Origin: an uncultured Rikenellaceae bacterium
GTDB taxonomy: Bacteria > Bacteroidota > Bacteroidia > Bacteroidales > Rikenellaceae
Assembly: GCA_944326945.1 (NCBI GenBank)
Contig: CALVFY010000020.1
Coordinates: 1-45,006, forward strand
Length of the DNA: 45,006 nt
Direction: 5' to 3'
The notes under the pieces are model-generated. The model was given only the letters and a program-made list of their open reading frames with translations. It did not search any database and was not told where the DNA came from. Positions 32,859 through 40,597 of this stretch are shown in pieces (within the stretch, counting starts at the first letter, position 1; each line of letters opens with the position of its first letter). The position numbers were made by a program, and so were the translations under genes.

Positions 32859-34439
32859 TTATTGAGGGCCTCCCACGTATCCTGGGTTATTGACCATTGG
32901 ATTGGTCTGTATCTCGATGGCAGGAATTGGCCACAGATAACCCTTGGCCGTATTGAATGTGCGTTTCATAAATACCGTTTTGTCGTAGTAGGTGGATGGA
33001 TTTTCCGGATCGGAGTTGTCAGTAATTTTGACTACGGCATAACAATCTGTCAAGGCTTCGGGACCGATTTCCCAACGACGGATATCCGAGTATCGGAGAC
33101 CTTCCAACGGGAACTCAACGCGTCGTTCATGACGAATTACCTGACGGAGTTCATCCTGGCTCAAGGGACCATCTTTCCCCTCGACTTGACCGATGGTAGG
33201 CATCATCACGTCGCCTCGTTGGCGGATTCGATCGACCAATCCCACCACTTCGTCATAGTCGTAACTTCCGCTTTCGACCAATGCTTCTGCGAGCATCAAC
33301 AATACATCTGCATAGCGAATCAGTGGATAGTCGATTTCGTCGTCGCGGTGGATACCCGATGGGTTGGCGGCATCATCCACGAATTTTTGAGCTTTGTAAC
33401 CGGTATGGTTTTTTCCTGTCATATCTCCCTGTTCTATTTTGATATTGTAGAGCAGTCGAGGATCCCGGTCACTGTACGGTGCGAATTTCGAATAGCCCGA
33501 TCCTTCGACATCGTAACGAAGTCCTGTGCTTTTCATATAGAATTCTTCAACCAGGTTGTGGGAGATCTGATAGGCACTGTATGCAGAGAGTTTGGTCCAG
33601 AAAATTCCGGATAGACCTTCCGAGTTTTTTCCTTGAATGAATTGTTGGGTGAATATGTACTCTTTATTGGTCTTTTCTACGGCTACGGTAAATAGCTCCT
33701 TGTAGCTGGGATGAAGGTCGTAAAGATTGAGCGCTATCACATTGCGGCAGGCATCGATACACCAGTCATAAAGATGATTGTAAAGGCATATACGGGCTTT
33801 GAGTGCATAAGCTGCTCCTTTGGTGGCTCGTCCGTAATCGACAGCATCGTACTCTTCGGGCAGATCTTTGGCTGCTTCATCCAGGTCGAGTAGAATGTTG
33901 TAGAGGATGGTCTCTTTGTCGACCCGCGGACTGATTTTCTTTTTCAGTCCTTCGGGTTCGGTGCGATAGGGAACATCTCCATAGAATTCGATCAGATCGG
34001 CATAAAAATAGGCCCGGAGAAATTTGGCTTCGGCCATGTAACGTTTGCAGAGTGTCTCATCCAACCCGACAATGGTGGGAGCATAGTATAACACAGTATT
34101 GGCGCGCAAAATTCCTGCGTAATCGCGTTCCCATTTGTCTTTGATGCATTTGTCATCGTCCGGAGTCTGGTCTCCTTTCCAGACGAGCAACTCTCCGTAA
34201 TTCATGTCATTGCAGAAACCGTCGTCGGCCATGAAATCGTGACTCAGAGGTTGCAGTCGGTCGCCCGGTTTGTAAATCAGCATCCGGTAGGCGCCGTTTA
34301 CGGCTTGAAGAATGTCGTTTTGAGTAGATATGTCTTCGGGGGTATAGAAGTCGATGGGCTCTCTCTCCAGAAAATTCGAACAGGAACACAAGAAGAGGGT
34401 GCTGAGAACTGTTCCGGTAATGTATTTGATGGCTTTCAT
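32859..34439 (-). CDS. SusD-family glycan-binding outer-membrane lipoprotein
   Basis: 526 residues. Lipoprotein signal MKAIKYITGTVLSTLFLCSC with lipid-modified Cys at 18 or 20. The typical SusD opening is FLEREPIDFYTPEDISTQND and the tetratricopeptide-like helices include YMAEAKFLRAYFYADLIEFYGDVPY and ATKGAAYALKARICLYNH (segments). The C-terminal part has YPLIRYADVLLMLAEALVES, HERRVEFPLEGLRYSDIRRW and LWPIPAIEIQTNPMV. It would lie as a lid over the SusC barrel at the cell surface and bind the target glycan. It begins 12 bp after the SusC stop. Confidence 0.95.
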   Translation of the reverse strand: MKAIKYITGTVLSTLFLCSCSNFLEREPIDFYTPEDISTQNDILQAVNGAYRMLIYKPGDRLQPLSHDFMADDGFCNDMNYGELLVWKGDQTPDDDKCIKDKWERDYAGILRANTVLYYAPTIVGLDETLCKRYMAEAKFLRAYFYADLIEFYGDVPYRTEPEGLKKKISPRVDKETILYNILLDLDEAAKDLPEEYDAVDYGRATKGAAYALKARICLYNHLYDWCIDACRNVIALNLYDLHPSYKELFTVAVEKTNKEYIFTQQFIQGKNSEGLSGIFWTKLSAYSAYQISHNLVEEFYMKSTGLRYDVEGSGYSKFAPYSDRDPRLLYNIKIEQGDMTGKNHTGYKAQKFVDDAANPSGIHRDDEIDYPLIRYADVLLMLAEALVESGSYDYDEVVGLVDRIRQRGDVMMPTIGQVEGKDGPLSQDELRQVIRHERRVEFPLEGLRYSDIRRWEIGPEALTDCYAVVKITDNSDPENPSTYYDKTVFMKRTFNTAKGYLWPIPAIEIQTNPMVNNPGYVGGPQ

Positions 34440-34451
34440 GATGTTCGTGAT

Positions 34452-37400
34452 TTAGAAATTGAGTACGATACCAGCAGAATAACTCTTGATCAAAGGATAG
34501 GCATTCACCGTATTATTGTCCACGGCGCGTTCCGGGTCAAAGTCTTTCGGAAAACTGGTGAAGGTGAATAGGTTTTCGCCCGAGAGGAAGACACTCAGTC
34601 CGCTGATTTTGATTTTATCCAGGAATCGGTTCTTGAATGTATAACTCAATTGGATGTTTTTGATTCGGAGAAAGGCTGCATTATGCATGTCGTAGCTCGA
34701 AATGATGTCGGCACGTTGTTTGTCAGCGAACAGACAGCGATATTGGGTAGAGTTTTCCGTCCAACGTTCCTTAAGGAAAGAGGTAAATATCTGTCCGGTG
34801 AAGGCGGTGGTATAGGGGGCCCAGCGTTGCAGATAAACATATGCCTGTCCTTGTCCCTGTCCGAGGATGGAGAGATTGAAACCTTTGTAGGTTACATCTA
34901 TGTTGAATGAATATTGGATATCCGAACGTCCTTTCCCCAGACGGACCACATCGTTGTTGGTGATTACACCGTCGCCATCTTTGTCGTAGAGCAACAGGTC
35001 GCCTGGCCTGGGGTCGGTGTGGAGCAGGGTCGAAACGCGATCCGGTTTGAGTTGATATTCTCTTTCCATATGAGGAATACTGGGATCGCTGTTGTTTTGC
35101 CAGGTGAAATCCTCAACCTGATAAAATCCGATTTGCTGGTATCCGTAGATGGATTTGAGTGGGTAGCCTACCTCCGAACGGATGCGTCCGTCGGTTGTTT
35201 CCCATTGCTCACGATTGCCTCCCAGGCTGAGTACGGTGTTTTTTACATAACCGATATTGGCATTCAGACTGATCGACAGATCTTTGTTAAAACGATGGGT
35301 ATAACCCGCAGAGATCTCGAAACCGCGGTTACGCATTGATCCTGCATTGACGGCTGGTGTGTTGGTTTGGATACCGAGTGAAAGCGGTTGATAGACTTTG
35401 GCCAACATGTCGGTGGTTTCCTTGTTGAACCATTCGAATGTGAAGGTAAATTTTCGCAGGAAATCGAAATCGATACCAATGTTGGTTTGAGTGATTTTTT
35501 CCCAGGTGGTGAATGGATTGGCAAGCATTGTGATGCCTGTACCGTCGACTTGGACTCCTCCGAAGGAGTAATATTCCTGAGGGGTCAATCGGTCGTAATT
35601 AGTGTAATAGTTGCCCGATACGCGGTAATTGCCCAATATTCCGTAAGAACCTCTCAGTTTCAAGTTGTCGATCCACCGGACGTTTTTCAGAAAAGATTCT
35701 TCGGACATACGCCATGCCGCGGCTACTGAGGGAGAGTTGTGGTAGCGATATCCTGGACCGAAAACCGAAGATCCGTCACGGCGGAAGTTCCCTTCGAAAA
35801 GATAACGTCCTTTATAGTCGTAGGAGATACGTCCGAATACGGAGAGAGTGGCTTGATCATAAGCCGAAGATGATACGGATACAGTGGACGGTGAGAGATA
35901 GCTGACCAATGGCTGGTTTTTGCTCAGATCATAGCCATGTATCTGATGCCAGTCGGCTTCTGATTCTTTAGCTTCGAAACCGGCCATAAAATCGAAACTA
36001 TGATCTCCCCATTTTTTCTGATAGTCGGCGATCACGTTGAACATCATCCGACGGGAGTAGTCCGTCCGTTCGGTCAATTCAGAACGTTTAGTAGTGCCGA
36101 CTTCCACTTCGACGTTGGAGGCAACTTCGTATGTGGGGATATATTTGGTCGTACTGGTACGGCCGGTAGTGATATTGTAATTGGATGTGATCCGCAATCC
36201 TTTTACCGGTTTCAATTCTGCGGTGAATGCGGTGCTTAACTCGTTGAAATCCTTGTCGTTTCCGCCACCTAATTCTTCGATGGCACAGAAGGCTGCTCCG
36301 GCGCTGTATATATTACGATCGGCCGTGAGGGATTTGACAAAGAGAATGGGACGATTAGAGGTGTAACGACTGATGATTGAATTGGCTGATTGAGCTTCGT
36401 GGGTTTTCTGATCGCGTCCGCTGATATTGGCTCCCAGTCTGAGTTTTTTATCCCAGAAATAGACATTGACTTTGGTGCGGTAGTTGAAGAAATTCGCTTC
36501 GGTGGAGTAGACCACGCCCATTTGATCCCGGTAACCCGCCGATACGGCATAGTCATAACGATCGCCGGCGCCGGATAGGGTCACGTGGTGATCCTGCATG
36601 AAACCGTTGCGATAGACAATATCTTTCCAGTTGACAGGCTGGCGAGTCAGCAACTCTCCCTCGGCCCATTGTTGACGAAGGCTTTCCGAATATTTCGGAT
36701 TCAGACCGCTGTTCAGGAATGCCTCGTTGGCAATATCAATGTAGAGTACGGGGTCATTGACAATATCTGGCAAGCGAGTGGCCTGTTGCAGTGAGAAGGA
36801 GTTCGAATAATTGATTCTCAATCCTTTTTTACCTGTTTTGGAGGTGATGATGATCACACCTGCTGCGGCTTCCACTCCGTAGATTGCTGCCGAGGAGGCG
36901 TCTTTCAGTACCGAGATAGACTCGATATCTTTGGGATTGATGGAGTTGATGTCTCCTGGAACTCCGTCGATGATGACCAACGGGGTATTGTTGTCATCAA
37001 TGGATGTGACGCCCCGAATACGGATATTCATGGCATCGGAGCCGGGTTGACCTGAATTCTGAGTCATCATGATTCCAGATACCTTGCCCTGAAGGAGCAT
37101 GTCTGCATTGGTCAATGCACGCATATTGGCGTCTTCTACGGATGCGGTGGATACGGCACCCAACAGATTGGCTTTAGGCTTGGCAGCATAACCGATCTCC
37201 ACCATTTCTATCTGGGTCGATGCCAAAGAGAGCAATACTTCTATATTGGTTTTCTTTTCAATATTGACGGTTTTGGTTTCATATCCGATAAAAGATACAT
37301 CGATGCTTTTATCTCCTTCCTTGATAGAAATAGTGAATTTCCCCTGAGCATCTGCCGTTGTGCCCCGATAGGTGCTGGATACCATGATCGTTGCACCTGG

Positions 37401-37517
37401 TAAGGGTTCCTTGGTGTTGGCATCTTTTACCACACCGGTGAGTTGAGTGGTTTGTTGGGCCATGACCGTAGCAATGGTTGCGAATGCCACGACCAGAAGC
37501 GATATTATTTTTTTCAT
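34452..37517 (-). CDS. SusC-family TonB-dependent outer-membrane transporter
   Basis: 1021 residues with signal peptide MKKIISLLVVAFATIATVMA. Residues ~24-105 are a carboxypeptidase-regulatory-like domain (LTGVVKDANTKEPLPGATIM). The plug follows (about 115-230: LLQGKVSGIMMTQNSGQPGS, IRIRGVTSIDDNNTPLVIID, SISVLKDASSAAIYGVEAAA). The remainder is beta-barrel ending in an aromatic residue (SYSAGIVLNF). With SusD it imports glycan fragments across the outer membrane using TonB energy. The upstream neighbour is a surface lipoprotein rather than the usual regulator, and SusD follows by 12 bp. Confidence 0.96.
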   Translation of the reverse strand: MKKIISLLVVAFATIATVMAQQTTQLTGVVKDANTKEPLPGATIMVSSTYRGTTADAQGKFTISIKEGDKSIDVSFIGYETKTVNIEKKTNIEVLLSLASTQIEMVEIGYAAKPKANLLGAVSTASVEDANMRALTNADMLLQGKVSGIMMTQNSGQPGSDAMNIRIRGVTSIDDNNTPLVIIDGVPGDINSINPKDIESISVLKDASSAAIYGVEAAAGVIIITSKTGKKGLRINYSNSFSLQQATRLPDIVNDPVLYIDIANEAFLNSGLNPKYSESLRQQWAEGELLTRQPVNWKDIVYRNGFMQDHHVTLSGAGDRYDYAVSAGYRDQMGVVYSTEANFFNYRTKVNVYFWDKKLRLGANISGRDQKTHEAQSANSIISRYTSNRPILFVKSLTADRNIYSAGAAFCAIEELGGGNDKDFNELSTAFTAELKPVKGLRITSNYNITTGRTSTTKYIPTYEVASNVEVEVGTTKRSELTERTDYSRRMMFNVIADYQKKWGDHSFDFMAGFEAKESEADWHQIHGYDLSKNQPLVSYLSPSTVSVSSSAYDQATLSVFGRISYDYKGRYLFEGNFRRDGSSVFGPGYRYHNSPSVAAAWRMSEESFLKNVRWIDNLKLRGSYGILGNYRVSGNYYTNYDRLTPQEYYSFGGVQVDGTGITMLANPFTTWEKITQTNIGIDFDFLRKFTFTFEWFNKETTDMLAKVYQPLSLGIQTNTPAVNAGSMRNRGFEISAGYTHRFNKDLSISLNANIGYVKNTVLSLGGNREQWETTDGRIRSEVGYPLKSIYGYQQIGFYQVEDFTWQNNSDPSIPHMEREYQLKPDRVSTLLHTDPRPGDLLLYDKDGDGVITNNDVVRLGKGRSDIQYSFNIDVTYKGFNLSILGQGQGQAYVYLQRWAPYTTAFTGQIFTSFLKERWTENSTQYRCLFADKQRADIISSYDMHNAAFLRIKNIQLSYTFKNRFLDKIKISGLSVFLSGENLFTFTSFPKDFDPERAVDNNTVNAYPLIKSYSAGIVLNF

Positions 37518-37563
37518 GAGTTTTGTAGTTTTATCGGTTTGGTATTTCGAGGATTCGCATACA

Positions 37564-39072
37564 CTAATCTTTGATACAACGGATCGGATAACCTACGCCT
37601 CGTTGTTGTCCTGCTACCCGGAAATTGTTCCCGGTATTTTGAACTCTCATAGGCCATCCGTTATTGGCAGATTGAGCACTGTTTGTCCAAATCATGATCC
37701 ACACGCCGTTGTTGGAGAGAGACATTCCGGAACCTGTGTTGGCACGATTGCCGGAGAAGGGTATGTAGGGCGGATTTGCACAGAATTTGTCGGTGACATC
37801 CGTGACGGAGTTGCCATTGTTGTTGATGATGATTTTGTCCAATCCGGAGAGAGCCAACATTAGTTGGTGAACCTCCAGAACCGAGGGAACTCGATATCCG
37901 TAGGGACAGGGGTTGTTTGCCTGAGAAGGATCGTCGAGAGGAGCATGGTAGCTCATGTTTGCAAACTGAGAGTCTGTGGCAGCACCAGAGGAAATGGTGA
38001 ATTGTTTTCCTCCCCAGAGACCCGAAGGGGTATTGGCGGCCCAGTCAGGTGTTCCGATAATGAAAAAGGAGTGTCCTACATTGGCTCTGTCTTCTGCCTG
38101 GGTGTTCGATACGGATGTAAGGACAGGGGTTACATCCGTAGCCACACCCTCCCAAATCACTTTTTCATGGCCGTCGGCTTTGCGTGACCATTGGAAGAAG
38201 GATCCGTAGGAGAGATAATCCTTATAGGCGTCATTGGCTCCGGGAGCCGATTCTGTAGCACGGCGACTGGCCCCGAGATTCCGATCGAGCCATACTTGTT
38301 TTTCCGTCAGACCTGTCTTGGCTCCGTTTTTGTCGATGATGGGGACTTCTATTTCGATCTGCTCGTAGACTTTCTTATAGTAATTATCGGCATACTGTGG
38401 CCCGACAGAGTCGTATTGGCGATCTTTGATGGCTGTTCCCGGTACGGTGATCGTACATTCGGCGAAAGCATTACCCCCATCGATGGCTTCGCCGCGGATA
38501 ACGGCACTGCCACCACCGATGATTGTTACTTTGCCGTTTTGATCTACCTGTACGACGAAGTCGTTGCTGGAAGACCATTTTAAATAGGGATCCGTAGGTG
38601 GCTTGGTCTCGTCGACTGCTTCAAATGTCGGAGTGATGGTAATCGGAGCATCGCTGATATCCGAAAAGTCGTGATTGGTTTTGTCGAAAATAATGGTCTT
38701 GATCGGATTTTCAGCGATGTACGGGGTTACCGTAATACGAGCAACGGCTCTTTTGCTTCCGTTTACGAGTTGAACTCCGATGATGGCATCTCCTTCGGCA
38801 TTAGCCGTTAGCAGACCGTTGTCGGAGATAGAAACCACCTCCGGATTGGAGTTGATCCAAGTAAATGCCGTGTCTGTTGCATTTTCAGGATAGAAAGAGA
38901 CTTGTAATTGGAACGTTCGATTTCGGATTATTTCAGTCGAAATTCCATCAAGATTGAGTTCGATTTTTTCAACAGGAACAGAATCTCCGCTCCTGTCTTC
39001 CGGAATCTCGTCGCAAGAGATGGTTACTGCAATGAGAGTACACGTCAGAAGGTATAGTAGAGTTTTTCTCAT
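37564..39072 (-). CDS. Surface lipoprotein: two Ig-like (Big_2) domains plus FISUMP-type domain
   Basis: 502 residues. Signal with lipobox Cys20 (LIAVTISC). Residues ~30-115 and ~120-215 read as bacterial Ig-like domains (VEKIELNLDGISTEIIRNRT, FTWINSNPEVVSISDNGLLT; then LKWSSSNDFVVQVDQNGKVT). Residues ~245-502 resemble the Fibrobacter-paralogous (FISUMP) domain: VWLDRNLGASRRATE, NPCPYGYRVPSVLEV and VGYPIRCIKD. It is probably an exposed glycan-binding protein. It is encoded upstream of SusC (46-bp gap), whereas accessory binding lipoproteins usually follow SusD. The divergent esterase-GH106 operon starts on the other side of a perfect palindrome. Confidence 0.83.
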   Translation of the reverse strand: MRKTLLYLLTCTLIAVTISCDEIPEDRSGDSVPVEKIELNLDGISTEIIRNRTFQLQVSFYPENATDTAFTWINSNPEVVSISDNGLLTANAEGDAIIGVQLVNGSKRAVARITVTPYIAENPIKTIIFDKTNHDFSDISDAPITITPTFEAVDETKPPTDPYLKWSSSNDFVVQVDQNGKVTIIGGGSAVIRGEAIDGGNAFAECTITVPGTAIKDRQYDSVGPQYADNYYKKVYEQIEIEVPIIDKNGAKTGLTEKQVWLDRNLGASRRATESAPGANDAYKDYLSYGSFFQWSRKADGHEKVIWEGVATDVTPVLTSVSNTQAEDRANVGHSFFIIGTPDWAANTPSGLWGGKQFTISSGAATDSQFANMSYHAPLDDPSQANNPCPYGYRVPSVLEVHQLMLALSGLDKIIINNNGNSVTDVTDKFCANPPYIPFSGNRANTGSGMSLSNNGVWIMIWTNSAQSANNGWPMRVQNTGNNFRVAGQQRGVGYPIRCIKD

Positions 39073-39152
39073 TTTAGATTAGTGTTTGGTTTCGTAAGCA
39101 ATTTAGTTATTTTAAGTATATTATATTTATGAGAAAGTCGAAATTGGGGGTA

Positions 39153-39194
39153 AAAATTAACGAGAACGTTCCCGGGAACGTTCTCGTTAATTTT
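39153..39194. promoter_or_regulatory. LacI-type operator, site 4: 42-bp perfect palindrome
   Basis: A perfect inverted repeat of 21 bp per arm with no spacer, centred at 39173/39174. It contains two adjacent cores, GAGAACGTTCCC (39162-39173) and GGGAACGTTCTC (39174-39185), with centres 12 bp apart, and outer AT-rich arms ending in AATTTT on each side. It lies between the divergent SusC/SusD operon and the esterase-GH106 operon. The centre of the second core is 51.5 bp before a -7-like box at 39231. Confidence 0.75.
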
Positions 39195-39230
39195 GCATAA
39201 TGATGAAATGTTTTTTTCTTTAAAAAAAGT

Positions 39231-39238
39231 TATTTTCG
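39231..39238 (+). promoter_or_regulatory. Candidate -7 box of esterase-GH106 operon
   Basis: TATTTTCG, one mismatch from TAnnTTTG, 51.5 bp from the nearer operator core, as at four other promoters; no good -33 box. The ATG at 39269 is about 25 nt after the predicted start. An exact box, TAATTTTG (39188-39195), overlaps the palindrome and is an alternative. No equally spaced box was found on the minus side for the SusC/SusD operon. Confidence 0.45.
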
Positions 39239-39268
39239 GAAAAATCAAAACCTAAACTATGTGCTGTT

Positions 39269-40588
39269 ATGAAGTCAATGAAGATTTGCCTTTTGTTCAT
39301 TGTGCTGTTGATAGTTTCCGGGCCGTTGTCTGCGCAAAGATTGATTGCTGAAGCAGATGGATATAAATTGAAGGTGGTGCTCGATCACGAAGATGCCTTA
39401 TATAAAGTAGGTGAGCCCATTGTTTATTCTGTTTCGCTTACTTTGGAAGGGCAACCCGTGCCGGAAGCGACGATTGCCTGGAAGTGTACGAAGGATTCTT
39501 TTTTCCCAAAATTGGAAGGTGAACTGACGATCAAGAATGGAAAAGCGGAGTATCGGAGTAAACTTGATGAACCCGGATTTTTGCAATTCCGGGCTACGTT
39601 TGTGACTCCGCAAAAATCTACTCTTTCACAATTGTCTGCGGCGGGGGTTGAGCCGGAGAAAATAGAACCGAGCATGCCTGCTCCCGATGATTTTAAAACT
39701 TATTGGGAAAAGTTGCGTAAAGAACAGGAAAAGATGCCGGTCAATTTGAAAATGACTCCTGTGAAAACATCCGTGAAAGGGGTTGAAGCTTTTGCAGTAG
39801 AGGCAGACTGTTTGGCTGGTGCTTTCACAGGGTATGTGTGTCGTCCGGCAGGTGCAACGGCAAAATCTCTGCCTGCCATGTTACGACTGGAGGGTGCTGG
39901 GGTGGCAAGTGCACAACTTCCCGTAGCCGCCAAGTGGGCAGCTAAAGGGTTGGTTGTGATCGATTTCAATGTGAATGGTCTTCCCAACGGGAAGGAGAGA
40001 GCCTTTTATCAGGAATTGAATAAGGGCGCCTATCGTCAGTATTATATGAAAGGGACAGAACATCGTGATTCGCTCTTTTTCCGAAAGATGATTCTTCGTT
40101 TGATGCGTTCGATCGATATTGTTACGTCACAACCGGAATGGGACGGTGAGAATATCATTGCGTTCGGACGTAGTCAGGGAGGAGGACAGGCTTTGATTGC
40201 CGGAGGACTCGATGAGCGGGTAAAATTGGTTTGTGCTGAAATTCCGGCTGTGTGTGATCACACGGGACCCGTGGTGGGACGGATCGGAGGATGGCCAAAA
40301 CTCTTGAATGTCGATAAAGAGGGAAAGATTGCGGATCCGAAACAGGTCGAGGCGGTTCGTTATGCCGATGCGTTGCATTTTGCGCCCTATATCAAAGGCA
40401 AGACCTATGTGACAGTGGGATTTATCGACTTGAGTTGTGCGCCCACCTCGGTCTATTCGGTTTACAATCAGATTAAAGCTCCGAAGGATATTCTGCACCA
40501 CAAATACACGGGACATGTGCAGACCCGTGAAGGAGAGGCATATGTTGCTCAGGCTGTGATGGGTTTTTTGGATTCACTAAAAAAATAG
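39269..40588 (+). CDS. Acetyl xylan esterase / cephalosporin-C deacetylase-like hydrolase (AXE1-type)
   Basis: 439 residues with signal peptide about 1-22. Residues ~25-110 look like an Ig-like domain (YKVGEPIVYSVSLTLEGQPV). The alpha/beta hydrolase domain starts with MPAPDDFKTYWEKLRKEQEK. The catalytic triad is visible: Ser302 in GRSQGG, Asp387 in GFIDLSCAPTSVY and His416 in TGHVQT. Family members remove acetyl groups from sugars or antibiotics. With a rhamnosidase-family gene next (9-bp gap) and a second acetylesterase in the same regulon, the target glycan is probably heavily O-acetylated. A Met three codons downstream is an alternative start. Confidence 0.9.
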   Translation: MKSMKICLLFIVLLIVSGPLSAQRLIAEADGYKLKVVLDHEDALYKVGEPIVYSVSLTLEGQPVPEATIAWKCTKDSFFPKLEGELTIKNGKAEYRSKLDEPGFLQFRATFVTPQKSTLSQLSAAGVEPEKIEPSMPAPDDFKTYWEKLRKEQEKMPVNLKMTPVKTSVKGVEAFAVEADCLAGAFTGYVCRPAGATAKSLPAMLRLEGAGVASAQLPVAAKWAAKGLVVIDFNVNGLPNGKERAFYQELNKGAYRQYYMKGTEHRDSLFFRKMILRLMRSIDIVTSQPEWDGENIIAFGRSQGGGQALIAGGLDERVKLVCAEIPAVCDHTGPVVGRIGGWPKLLNVDKEGKIADPKQVEAVRYADALHFAPYIKGKTYVTVGFIDLSCAPTSVYSVYNQIKAPKDILHHKYTGHVQTREGEAYVAQAVMGFLDSLKK

Positions 40589-40597
40589 ATTCGGTTG

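Noticed and set aside
37621..37640. GTTCCCGGTATTTT resembling one operator arm upstream of SusC
   Set aside because: It is within the end of the lipoprotein coding region, the opposite half-site is missing, and no -7-like box is found at the conserved distance.
39109..39120. Possible minus-strand -7 box for the SusC/SusD operon at the conserved distance
   Set aside because: The bases 51.5 bp from the nearer core do not match; the closest AT-rich candidates (TATACTTA at 39120-39113) have two mismatches and a different spacing.
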